Shown piece after piece: positions 23,742-35,561 of a stretch of DNA of 64,000 bases (position 1 is the first letter of the stretch; each line of letters starts with the position of its first letter). The notes beneath the pieces were generated by a model. That model searched no databases and was not told the origin of the DNA. It was given only the letters and a program-made list of their open reading frames with translations. The DNA lies in contig JAJAGP010000225.1 of the NCBI GenBank assembly GCA_025084515.1, forward strand, positions 434,001 to 498,000, in the 5' to 3' direction. Both the position numbers and the translations under genes were made by a program. The stretch comes from Ancistrus triradiatus (Eukaryota > Chordata > Actinopteri > Siluriformes > Loricariidae).

Positions 23742-25267
23742 TGTGTAAATAGATACATTTCCACCCTCTTGTGTTGTAGCCATGTTAAATGTGTATTTTG
23801 GATAAACAGATTTAAAAGGAACCGATTGTTCTTAATAACTTAGCTTTTATTTTGAGCCGAGAGAATGAACTCGCATTTATTTATACTCGTTAAGCCCGTA
23901 TTATCCTCACAACATTTTAACATTTCCGGCTGAAAAGCTCATCTTAAGGACTTAGAGTCAAGCTGAAATTTAAGAAGTTGTGTAATAATGCAGTGTTCTC
24001 CAATAACACAATCATTAGAAATAACAACTCTGCAAGGTTTAGTCAAGTAAGTCAGATGGACTTGCCAAAATAGTTTCTATGTTTGTATGCATTCCAATGT
24101 ACAGAAAGTTGTCATATTTTAGATTGTGACGTCTTCATTGAGTACAGCTACAGTACGTGTCATTTTACTAGAGGTCATTAAAGTTTTGCATAAGATATCT
24201 CAAGCTGAAGGCTGATGGGTAAAGATATTGCCTCTGGATCATTAAATCGTAGTCGTTTATTATACAAATTTTCTTAGATTTTTATTCGGTCCCCCTCATA
24301 GGGTGTAGTTTAGATCTAGGGGTTATTTTACACCAAATGTACACTGCATCGTGCTGAAGGAATTAACATAAGTAATCAATAAACTAACAATTTTGGATTA
24401 AATCAGGACGACACTGTAGATATTTTCCACAGAGCATAACTTTGTTTCCTTCCGCTCCTCCTGGTGAGGGTCATGGTTTAAACAGTGTATACAGGCAGCC
24501 TTTTAAATCTTAGCATTTTAAAGTAATATACTGATTTAATTCCACAATTTTAATGTATTTTTTTAATGTATTTGTATATTGTTACATACATTTCTTTAGA
24601 CTGATTGGATGAATATATATTTAATAACTGTAATACCAGTTAAAATGACTGAATGAATTTAATCAGTTTAGCCATTTTCTTCATTTACTGTTGCATTGCT
24701 GTGAGCCAATGAAAAAACAAATGACGCCATTATAAATGCTCTTAGGTTAATGACTCTATTATTCTTGTTTTCAGCTGCACCAGAGCTAGAACGTGGTCCC
24801 CCTTTCCTATATCCTAATGAGAGCATGTTTGTTGTGTCGTTTGATGGTTTTGACCACAGCACTTGTTGCATTTTCAGAAGTTTTGCTGTTTTCCTAAACG
24901 ACTGAACTTCATTGCTTGAAGTAATGATGGACCGATGTGTCTCTTTGCTTAGTTCAACGTCTTGTGGTCTTAGTATTGCTGAAATTATTGAGATTTAAAA
25001 CATAAAAATAAGGATTCTTCCAAATAGGTCACTTAGAATCCACTCGGAGGATAATATATAGTACTTATAATACCTGCATTTACTTTGCAATTCTTCTGTT
25101 TGTTACCACATTGGGATGTTGCCTTTTTTAATAAAACCTTTTTTCAAAAACTTTTTTAACTAAAACCTTTTTTTCATGGTATATTAACACTAGCCTATAT
25201 GTGAAAATGGCTATACAGAAGACAAATATATGATTTTCACTAGGTGTTTCCAAACCTTTGACTGGTG
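23741..25267. other. Intergenic spacer, nothing recognised
   Basis: AT-rich sequence upstream of the receptor. I find no exon, clear repeat ends or RNA gene. Open frames are short and featureless. Confidence 0.6.
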
Positions 25268-25713
25268 CTGTATACAGTACTGTGCAAAAGTCTTAGGCCA
25301 CCCTATGATTTGTTTCAACAATGATATAATGGCCATATATGGCCATTAACGAATGGATAAAAAAAATCAGTGCTAATTTCCACTTAGCTTTAGCTTATCT
25401 CAGCCTTTTCACCCAGTTCCCCTTCCGAAAAGTGTTTTTTTTTTGGATTCCTGATCAAAGCTCTTTGGACTGTATAAGGGTCAACTTGGAATCCAGATGA
25501 AGCTGTCAGATGCTGCTATTGCTCAAGTGTAAGGGGAGGAAACACTAAATACTCCCTCTGTAGCCTACAGAAGCTGTTTTCTTTCTGTTTTTTAATACTG
25601 CATACAAAATCCCTGTATTTTCTGGATGTATCATTATATATAGTCATTGTACAATTGCTAAAACAATAATATATGAAATCTACTGGTGGGCTAAAACTTT
25701 TGCACAGTACTGT
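25268..25713 (+). mobile_element. Inverted-repeat MITE, family A, copy 2 (complete)
   Basis: It begins ACAGTACTGTGCAAAAGTCT and ends in the inverted form (AAACTTTTGCACAGTACTGT). At 446 bp it is the best-preserved copy, with no open frame for a transposase. Confidence 0.85.
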
Positions 25714-26269
25714 ATTTATAAATCTATATGTATTGCTATAAAATGCTACTGTAATGCTGCATTGTCTGATCTTAAAATCCAATTGAGGTAAAAGGTTGAG
25801 GCATGAGTTTGTTTCCGCAGAGGAAATCAGTGTCATGAGTCATGTACAGTACAGTAGTGTTGCTTACAGAAACATCACTATTAGTTGTGTGTGTGTGTTT
25901 GTGTGACACACTTATTACAGTTTTAGTTAAACGACGCACCGGTGTTGTGTGTAAATAGTTACATTTCCATCAGCTTTTGTTTGTGGCCACTCAGAACAAA
26001 CCGGTCCGATCACAGGCCAACAGAAACATTGTGGCACTTGCTCCGGCCCACTTTCATCACTGTGTACGCTCACAACACCACGAAAAAGTTTCCAAACTAA
26101 CAACACTGTAGTCATACACACCACAGGTAAAGCCACGGATACTGTTACACTCCATTAACAAGTGCTGTGAGCTCACCATCGCATCGCATCACGCCATCAC
26201 AGGTCTACAGGTATAACGCAATCACATCAGCATCACTTAACCGCATCTCCTGTTCAGCTTCAAGACCTG

Positions 26270-26420
26270 AACTGTGGTAGCCTAGCGGTTAAGGTACTGG
26301 ACTGTGGACCAAAAGGTCCAGGGTTCAAATCCAGGGTTCAAATCCCACCTCTGCCAAGCTGCCACTGTTGGCTCCTTGAGTAAGGTTCCTTAAACCCACT
26401 TGGACTGTAAGATTCTATTA
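26270..26420 (+). mobile_element. tRNA-derived SINE head with duplicated B box
   Basis: It starts GTGGTAGCCTAGCGGTTAAG, a good A box. The B-box segment CAGGGTTCAAATC appears twice in a row. After CCACCTCTGCCAAGCTGCC the core decays. Confidence 0.75.
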
Positions 26421-27019
26421 GTTGATAAGAGCGTCTCCCAAGGTTTGTTCCTCATCACTTATAGGGAGTATTTCCTTGCCACTGTTGACCCAGGCTTGCT
26501 CATTTGAAGGCGTGGGAATAGATATGGACTGAACTCTTCACCCTGTCACAGAGTGTAAGCCCAGCTACCCTGTGTAGGAACCTCATTTCTTCTGATTATA
26601 CACATTACCTTATTATTTGGGTCACTACCCAAAGCTAATGAGCATAAGTGAATAAATATTACATGCAGGTTATAGAGATTTGTGTATTATTCTTCACAAT
26701 ACAAATTCTAAGATTGTTAGCTGAAGTGCTTTGTGCTGATACACAAGCCCATATGGCACCATATATAAGCTACATTTATGTAACTGATTGTTTTTTCCTG
26801 TGCATATGTAACATTATGCAGATGATTATGTAGAGGAACAGATTAGACCTGAGCGTTCTTCATCCAGCCTCATGCACACTCAGCAGATCTGCTGCATCAC
26901 CAGAGAGCTAATCACTGGCATGAACACACTGACACACTGACCCTCAACTACACTGTGGATCAGCCACAGCTCACCTGCTCAATTCAAATCGAATAGCCTG
27001 AAATTCACATGTTCTGCTT

Positions 27020-27480
27020 GTCATGCATTCTGCTCTTTACCTGTTCCTCTGTTCATGCATTCTGCTCTTTACCTGTTCCTCTGTTCATGCGTCCTGTTCT
27101 TTACCTGTTCCTCTCTCCATGCGTTCTGCTCTTTACCTGTTCCTCTCCATGCGTTCTGCTCTTTACCTGTTCCTCTCCATGCGTTCTGCTCTTTACCTGT
27201 TCCTCTCCATGCGTTCTGCTCTTTACCTGTTCCTCTCCATGCATTCTGCTCTTTACCTGTTCCTCTCTTCATGCATTCCATTCTTTATCTGTTCCTCTCC
27301 ATGCGTTCTGCTCTTTACCTGTTCCTCTCCATGCGTTCTGCTCTTTACCTGTTCCTCTCCATGTGTTCTGCTCTTTACCTGTTCCTCTCTCCATGCGTTC
27401 TGCTCTTTACCTGTTCCTCTCCATGCATTCTGCTTTTTACCTGTTCCTTTCTCCATGCGTTCTGCTCTTCACACATTCTC
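27020..27480. repeat. 30-bp minisatellite, about 15 units
   Basis: The unit of roughly 30 bp contains TTCTGCTCTTTACCTGTTCC and CTCCATGCG. Central units (27120-27240) are almost identical; edge units diverge and vary by 2 bp. Because 30 is a multiple of three and the unit lacks stops, several frames stay open, but there is no sign of a real gene. Confidence 0.93.
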
Positions 27481-27915
27481 CTCTTTCCCTGATCTGCTCT
27501 TCACGTCTTCTGCTCTTTACCTGTTCTGCTCTTCATGTGTTCTGCTCCTCACATGATTTGCTCTTACAAATTCTACGTTCTGACCAATTCAAATATCTGA
27601 CTTTATATAGAGGTATTTATAGTTATTTATAGTTTATATGCAGGCATTTACAGTTATACAGCGTCTTTGTGTTCTTCTTAGCAGACATTACCTCGTGCTA
27701 GTGAAAATAGCCTATAGCCCAAGAACTTCATTAGAACACCAACTAAATCCCTGTTAGATGCTGATGTAGATTAAACAACAAATACAGTAACAAAGGAACT
27801 GAACAATAAAAGGAGAATCTGTAGTCGGTACTGTTTAGGACATAGCAGAGGTGTAATATTGACCTCGTTCTGAACAAGCGTTACAAAACACAAATTCAGT
27901 TCTGACCCACTGAGG

Positions 27916-27956
<41 letters not shown>

Positions 27957-29106
27957 GTGAGAGGATTAGAGTCTAGACCACTTGTACACACCATCTTGCT
28001 CGTCTCAGAACTTAATCTGTCAGAAAACACTTTCTCAGCAACACACTGAACCAGTTTTACTCTCACACACACTGATGGGCATTTTGCAGAGTACGCACGC
28101 TTACCTTCTGTACAGAGAAGTGTTTATTCCATCACTAATTCTACAGTAGATGTGTTCACCTTGTCATGCCTTGTTCTTTAGCTAGGAGTGTCTGGTGGGC
28201 GGTCCGGCTGGGCTGGGCTTCGGTCCTCTTGCATCCTTGCCTTAGTCTAAGAGCAGACCTGGGGGTTCATAGTCAAAGAGTTTGGTGGTGATCTGGGATG
28301 TGGGGTTGCCATGTCTCATGTGATCCCTCTTGGCTGTGTTACCTTCTGGTTCTCCTCTTTCTAGCTATGCTGCTATAGCTATAGCTAATGAGTCATTTTG
28401 AGTCTTGGTCCTCCCAAGGTTTCTTCCTCATAACGCTTAGGGAGTTTTTCCTTGCCACTGTTGCCCTAGGCTTGCTCAATTTGGGATTGGCCGTAGATAT
28501 TAGAAGATAATCTAAAATGGTAAAGTTGCTCTGAGACAATGCTCCATTGCAAAAAGCGCTATATAAATAAATCTGACTTGACTTGACTTGGCCTCCGCCT
28601 GCGCAGAATCATACTCTCTGGCTTTAATGTTTCTGTTTGACACAGCGAGGCTCCTGTGTTTCTGTTTGATGGTGTCCTTCAGTTACAGCCGTCAGAAGAA
28701 CCAAACACAAACAGCAGTTTTGAGCCCCAACCACAAAGACGCCAGTGCGAATGAGATGCACGTAATGTGTAGCTACTTATACAAAGATGTACATAACGCC
28801 AGATAATTGCTCTGATGTACAAAATGATTCAAAATGAACAAACTGGTGATTTATTGTGTATCCGCATTTCAGAACCATATTAGCTTATATTCTATTGTTC
28901 TATTATGATTCGTTATTATGACACACACATGTATATTATGAAACAAGGTGTGTCTCAAACATGCAGGCATGTCTGCTGACCTCTAAGGGTTAGAAACATC
29001 AGGATTAAAGAGTCGGTGGTTAAGGTTGCTGTATGGAAATTAGATCACAAATGTAGCAGAACAGAAATGAATTCTGTTGTTGATTATAAATTAAATATAA
29101 GTTGTT
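27481..29106. other. Intergenic spacer with (TC)n and a retroelement tail
   Basis: It holds a (TC)n tract at 27918-27954 and the longest family B dispersed element (about 28170-28590, ending in TGACTTGACTTG). No gene is supported; the open frame at 28588-28806 is featureless. Confidence 0.65.
28170..28590 (+). repeat. Dispersed retroelement, family B, longest copy
   Basis: It shares TTAGGGAGTTTTTCCTTGCC and GAGACAATGCTCCATTGC with copies at 20320, 30870, 38985 and 62505. It extends further 5' than the others and ends in a short TGACT repeat. Confidence 0.7.
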
Positions 29107-30500
29107 ATATACACTCATTGACAAAAAAATAACGCACCCAGATAGGAATGTGGGATTTCTGCAAATCTCGGCATGCAGTCCTGTGTCAGGCAGATATGTA
29201 AATGATTACAGGTGTGGTCTGATTAGATACTGGGTCTTGCCACAAGAGGGCGTAAAAGTGCTCTCCCCTGCCCTATAAAAAGGTTCTCTAAGGCTACTTT
29301 TGGGTAGTGTACCTCTTGGTGAGAGATCGCTGACTGCTAGACATGCCTCTATGGCACATTTGCCCACAGATGGTCCTGTAGATCCTCCACACTCAAAGGT
29401 TGTTGAAGCCGATGTCCCAGCTGGTCCCATAAATACTCGATTGGCAATAAATCTGGCAACTGGGCAGGCCAAGGAAGTGTTGCAAACTGGTGGAGACATT
29501 CCTGGGAAACCCTTGCTGTGTGTGGACGAGCATTACGCTGCTGAAAAATTCCAGTTGGAAGCCCTGCCATGATAGGCAACACATGATCACAGGGTGTCCT
29601 GCACCTATTGTTGATCTGTTAGTGTCCCTTATATCACTACTACTGGTGACTGGTGGGGTGACTGACTGTAGTATACGATGGCTTCCCAGATCATCACACC
29701 AGGAGTTGGGGCAGTGTGTCGCTCCACAACATAGGCAGGATTGAAGCACTCACCACGAGGCCTCCGTACACGAACCCAACCATCACTGGATCCCAAACAG
29801 ACACTGGATTTGTCAATACGGTTCCAGTCCATAGCAGTCCCAGGTTTCTTGTTCATGACTGAGCTGCAAACGAAGGCTATGGTGGTGCATTGTCAAAAAC
29901 ATGTAACGGGCACCATGACAACAAATTTCCTTCTGCTAAGCACCTGAAAATGGTCCGACCAGAGACAGGGGTGTGAAGTGAAGGTGCCACCTGTGTCTGG
30001 ATGGTGGACAACAAAACTGTGGGAGCTGCTCGTGCTTGTCGGTGGATCATACGATCCTCTCTGCTGGTGGTCTGTCTGGGCCGTCCGAAGATTGTTCTCC
30101 ATGTGTTCGTGCCCCCACAGAACCACTGCTTCCAGCACCTCCTAACAGCTGGATCAGAACGGTCTAGATGGTGGCGCATTAGTCAAATCAACCATCCTGC
30201 TTCTCTCAGTCCAATGAGGTGCCCCCTCTCAAAGTCTGTCAACCGGGCAAAATGTCTTTAAGGCATGTCTAGCAGTCAGTGATCTCTCACCAATAGGTAC
30301 ACTACCCAAAAGTAGCCTCCGAGAGCCTTTTTATAGAGCAGTGAAGAAGCACTTTTATGCTCTCTTGTGGTAAGACCCAGTGTCTAATCAGAGCACACCT
30401 GTAATCATTTACATATCTGCCTGAGACAGAACTGCAAGCAGTTTTGCAGAAATTCCGACATTTCTATTTGGGTGCTTTATTTTTTGTTAGTGAGTGTATA
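29107..30500 (-). mobile_element. Tc1/mariner transposon, full length but dead
   Basis: Terminal inverted repeats of about 50 bp flank the element: TATACACTCATTGACAAAAA at the left and the inverse at the right (TTTTTTGTTAGTGAGTGTATA-like), next to TA. The minus-strand transposase is broken into frames at 30179-29877, 29856-29629 and 29582-29206. These show PAVRRCWKQW, RVRRPRGECF, HTARVSQECL and the terminal EYLWDQLGHRL. Stops and frameshifts make it non-functional. Relatives are at 17130-17400 and 61950-62425. Confidence 0.9.
29206..30260 (-). pseudogene. Broken Tc1 transposase gene
   Basis: Read from right to left, pieces of the N-terminal helix-turn-helix part are followed by the DDE-type catalytic region with NARPHTARVSQECLHQF and LPIEYLWDQLGH. 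At least three frame changes separate them. Confidence 0.85.
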
Positions 30501-30869
30501 TATGAATGTATAGATGTAATAGATACTGGTATTATTTAGGTAAAGGGAATAGAGTAAACAAGTTTGGTGTATTCCTACAGAAGCTGATATTAACAGCATG
30601 TAAAATAAAAAAAATAACGACGAAAAAAGAGAAAAGAAAATACAACAAATAATAAGTTTAAATACTGTGCATGTAGGTTTAAAAGAGTTTGTGGTCATAG
30701 AAGTATGTAGAAAACAATACAAACAGAGAACAAGTAGTAAATTAAAACAAGAATAAAATGATTTTGTAATTAAAAATCACTGTTTGTACCTTGTATATTA
30801 CTCTTCATAATATTTCATTTTAATTCGATAATTTAGTTAATTCTTACTTAAAACATCTAAGCCGCCTAT

Positions 30870-31065
30870 GGAGACTGGGTCCCTTTGTGAGTCTTGGTCC
30901 TCCCAAGGTTTCATCCTTATAATGTTTAAGGAGTTTTTCCTTGCCACTGTCGCACTAGGCTTGCTCAATTTGGGATCGACCTTAAATATTAGAAGATAAT
31001 TTAAAATTGTAAAGCTGCTTTGAAACAATGCTCCATTGTAAAATGCACTATAGAAATAAATCTGA
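30870..31065 (+). repeat. Dispersed retroelement tail, family B
   Basis: It carries GGTTTCATCCTTATAATG, AGGAGTTTTTCCTTGCCACT and AAACAATGCTCCATTG. It lies about 800 bp downstream of the ltbp4 stop. Confidence 0.75.
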
Positions 31066-31847
31066 TATTCCACTACACTCTAAGCGAGTGTGTGTGTGTG
31101 TGTGTGTGTGTGTGATTGGCCTTTAAAAAGGCTTAGTGCTGTATCCACATAAACACACAGAGGATTAGGGTTAGGGAGCAGATAAGCAGGTTAAGAGTTA
31201 CTTACGCGACACGTGAGAACCAAACCGATTCGTCTGTCTCATTTTATTATTGATGATTGATGAGAAAAGTTTTCAGAAATGTGTCGTATTAAGTACTAAG
31301 GAATGCAAGGGATGCTCAGACTTTTGCAGAACAGTGCGTAGGATCTGACTGACAGTTTAGAAACTTTATTCATTACGTTTTTATGTATTATATGATTTAG
31401 TAATATAACGTATGATGTTAGACGGTATTATATAAAACACACCACAGGTGGAAAGAGTGCAAATATATTTTCATTCATCAGCACTGAGCTTATCAAACAC
31501 GACCGATAGGAAACATTAAACAAAACATCTTTTAAAAACACACAATGAACGAGTGTAAAATTCAAACGCAAATACAGTGCATTGTGTAACACAACCTCAC
31601 AATCACAAACACCGTCCAATGTGATCAACAATAGCTTCGTAGCATCAAATAGGCTACGAACGTGTGTGTAATACCTGTGTGTACGTTGCTAAAAAAATTG
31701 CTAAATTCTTTTGTCTAAAAGTTGTGTAAATGCAGTAAATATTTGTGTAACATATAAAACATATACGCAAAATATATAAAACACAATTTACAGACAACAG
31801 ATTCTAACTAGAGTGTATCAAAATCTGATAATCATGGATCACGCTAC

Positions 31848-31852
<5 letters not shown>
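31066..31852. other. ltbp4 3' flank / possible 3' UTR
   Basis: This is downstream of ltbp4 on the minus strand. It holds (TG)n at 31087-31115. TTTATT motifs at about 31216 and 31367 could act as minus-strand AATAAA poly(A) signals. No other gene is seen. Confidence 0.4.

Positions 31853-31880
<28 letters not shown>
31853..31880. repeat. (CA)n directly after the ltbp4 stop codon
   Basis: On the transcript the run of CA follows the TAA (31883-31881) with no spacer, so the 3' UTR starts with about 14 CA units. Confidence 0.9.
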
Positions 31881-31881
<1 letters not shown>

Positions 31882-32020
31882 TACGCCGGTATGCAGTAGT
31901 TTGATCCGCGTGACATGACGAACCCTCTGAGACACACACACCTGTACGAACCATCTGTGTTCACACACCGAGCATTTATACACTCCGGGAAGGTCGGCTC
32001 CTTACACTCATCTACATCTG

Positions 32021-32094
<74 letters not shown>

Positions 32095-33713
32095 TTAGAA
32101 TTCACAATGTACAATGCGAGTTTTTTTTTTTACCATATTGTGATGTAAGGGTATGTTATTTTTATTCTTTATATTTCCTATTTTTTGTTTCTTAACATTA
32201 ATTTAAATTTTACATCTAGAAGCTATTAAACTATACTTAATTTAAAACATTTTCACAATTTATTAAAGCCCACTTTATTGTCAATATTTATTTATTAGCC
32301 TTTCTTACTTAATTTATTACACGTATTTGTTTACACCTAAATGTTTTAAATGTAATGACCCTTGTTGTTTGTTTCTTTTTGTCTGAATGTCCTATTTTAT
32401 TTAGTAAAGAAATTTAAAATCTCTATATATAGAGTTTTAGTTTTGAGACGATATAGATAATAATCCAGTATAACCTTAATAGAAAGTAAATTATTAGTCT
32501 TTCAAAAATGATTCTTTATGTTATCTCTCTTAATTTTAGTTTTTTAAAGCCTTAAAAATGTTGAGTTAGTCTTTTATCTTTATTTTTGTTAATATACTTT
32601 TTCATTTTTTTACTTTTATTTTATGTTTAGTCTGTTATTCAGTCTGAGTGTAATTCTAATTGTTTATATCAATTATTTACAAATAACTATTAATATATTA
32701 ATAATGCTTCATATTAATAATTAATCATTTCAGTATCACGTATGAATTTGGATAAACATGAAAAATATAGATATTGAATTTAATCCCATGAATCAATCTT
32801 GAGCCAAGTAATTCTGCTTTAGACTTAAATAAATCTAAGGTCTTGACCAGATCATTAAGTTCTGTGTTATCAGCTGGGGATAATCACATATAAAGTGTTC
32901 AAAATCTGGATCAGATCTGCGTCAGCTAAGTTCGACTTCTCTGGTAGCTTTGGTCTTCCAAGCAGTCATCATGTGACACTGCTCTTGTGGCTGAAGGTAG
33001 ATTGGGGCATTCAGTAGATTTTACATTTTAGTAGAGAAGCCCAGATACGTTGGTCTGACATGCGTTCCTTTCTTTCTGACAGTATCATTGGGGCTGCAGA
33101 TGGCATTGACTTCTATATAGTTCTTAACCAAGCTTTAAAGTTAACTGCACATGGGGTACAACATCACTCAGGAGCCTCAGGTTTGTCCTGGTCACCAATT
33201 CTACATCTGAGTAGAGCTCATAGGCTTCTTAGCAAGTGCAGTCATGGTCCGACTTAAGCGTATCCTCGCCACAGACGGAACCTCTGTTGCTACACTGAGA
33301 CGTGATTTTCCCTATCAGCAGCCCAAAGTCCATTAAATACTCCCAAAATTGTTCAGGAACCAAAGTCTGTGTTATCCTGAGTTATTCATCAAATCTCCTT
33401 GGCATTTTTCAAGCTCTATAATATTAAGGTAATTAATAAAAAGCTATAGGAAGTGCATATTGAGGAAAAACTAACACATTTAAATGTAAGGAGGTAGGAA
33501 GAGTACATGGGGATAGGTATGTATCAGTGATATTGTATGGAGTGAGAATGTAGTGAGTCTTACCTGTACAGGTCATGGAACCGATGTCGAACTGATACCC
33601 ATCAAAACAATCACAGGTGTAACCTTCAAACACTCTCACACAGCGCCCGTTCTCACAGCCCTGTAATATGCCACACTCATCCCCTGATAAACCGGCGTAA
33701 GGCACGTACCGCC
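31881..33713 (-). CDS. ltbp4: ltbp4 last two exons: final EGFs and stop
   Basis: 33713-33564 (DECGILQGCENGRCVRV, EGYTCDCFDGYQFD) and 32017-31881 (DVDECKEPTFPECINARC, ending NYCIPA and TAA). Phases match. The acceptors of both are preceded by (TG)n. Confidence 0.95.
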
Positions 33714-33749
33714 CTGGAACACACACACACACACACAAAGTAAATTCTG

Positions 33750-33786
<37 letters not shown>

Positions 33787-35508
33787 TTGATATCTTTCTA
33801 CAACTGAGTAAAAGGAAAATCAAAATACCAGGTAAACAGAACCAAATATTTAATACATAAATAAAGGTTAATATCAGTTAATAAAATAGAAAACTAAATA
33901 TATGTAAATGCATGGCTCCTAGCAGCATGTATAAAAAAATAAATATGTATTACAACATAAATGTTGCCAATATTATTTCTTTAAAAGCAACCCTTAATGC
34001 AGTAAAAAAACCGAATTATTAACTAATTACAGTAGACAAAAACAAAAAAGACATTGCATTTATTTTGATATTTAATAAAAGTATAATCTTTAATATTTAA
34101 TATTTTGTTTATTTTTCTTACAAAAAATCTAAAAAAATTGACTGATTTGCTAATATCTTAAAAATTCTGGAATGATGTATTTTTTGTTTTTACATACAAA
34201 TATATATATATATATATTTTTTTTTAATGTAGGAGATATAATTTAAATTCGAACACACTTTCATAACCTCCCAGTGGCCTCTCTGTTCTTCTGTCAGTGA
34301 CACGAGGGAAAGGCGCGAGGCCTGTCCATGACTCTGTCTCTTTTTCAGGGGCCTCTGGGAACGAGCCGGGTCTGGAGCGTCGGCCGGACGAACGGGAACG
34401 GCCTCTACGAGGGTCCGGAGCAAACTGGGAGAGAGCAGGTGAGTCATAATCCTCCTCCTGATAATAAGGACTGGACCTACTGCAATTACAAAAATACATA
34501 AACAAATAAGTGATTAGTTACAGCTGTTGGTCCTAAATTTATGATGATTAGTATTTCTTTTTTAATTAACAGTTCAAACCCGATTGCAGGAGGAACGTAG
34601 GGTGAGTAGGGTGGTGTCCTGAGTCCAGAGCTGCTTCCAGTTCCTGCACTGTAATCCTCATAATCAGGCAAGGGAAATTCGTGGTAAACAGGGGGGTCGT
34701 AGGGTGGCCTGTAATCCCCCCCTGGCACAGAACTGGCGCCAAAACGCTCGAAATAACGAGGAGAACCCGGTGGAGGGCCGAGAGCGCTGCACATGGCTTC
34801 ATACACCTCTGAAAAATCAAAACGGATCAATAACATAACTCAATGACTTTTTATAGATACTATAGTCTGAATATGAATTTTAAAAATGAAAACTAGCAGA
34901 ACAGGGTTGTTAAAGTGGTCAGTCCCATAATAATTACTTAATCTCTTAAATCCACCAATCCTATGAATTAATCTTTTAAAACCCTAGTCTAATGATTGTT
35001 ACCTTAAAATCCCCAAATCTACTGATTTGTACACTTTAAATCCTGTAATATAATGACCTTACCCCTTAAATCCCCTAATCTAATGGTTTTACACCTGTAT
35101 ATAAGACTTTGTGTGCACGAGTGTGTTTACCCTCATCTCTGCGGGGGCACAAGGCACAGTGAAGGCCCCAGGCTTTTCCATATAAACAGCAACAATCAAC
35201 AAATGTAAACTGGATGCCCAGCAGGGGTCTCTGACAAACCAGCTCAGCTGTGACGTCCTGCCAACAGTACGAGAGGTTCTCGTCTACAGAGCCAGAGACA
35301 GAGAGAAACAGAAACAGAGAAACCGAGAGGTAAGAAATGGAGCGTAACATTTTATTTGTGGTGTGTAAGTTTATATATCAGTGTGAGGACTAAAGGACAT
35401 ACATGTCCTTTTTTACATTTTCCTAGTTCCACAATTAAATTACTCTTTTCTAGGTTTTTTTCTAGGCTTTAGGTATTGTTTTAGGCTACTGAGATTAAGG
35501 TTAAGGAT

Positions 35509-35561
<53 letters not shown>

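Noticed and set aside
26275..26335. Functional tRNA gene
   Set aside because: A and B boxes are present but there is no cloverleaf-compatible acceptor stem, and the sequence continues into a SINE body.
27009..27632. 207-codon open frame with a repeated CSLPVPLHAF-like unit
   Set aside because: A 30-bp tandem repeat without stops keeps several frames open on both strands; no splice sites, no homology.
31160..31180. TTAGGG repeats suggesting telomeric sequence
   Set aside because: Only about two units; likewise the CCCTAACCC at 58650. Chance occurrence.
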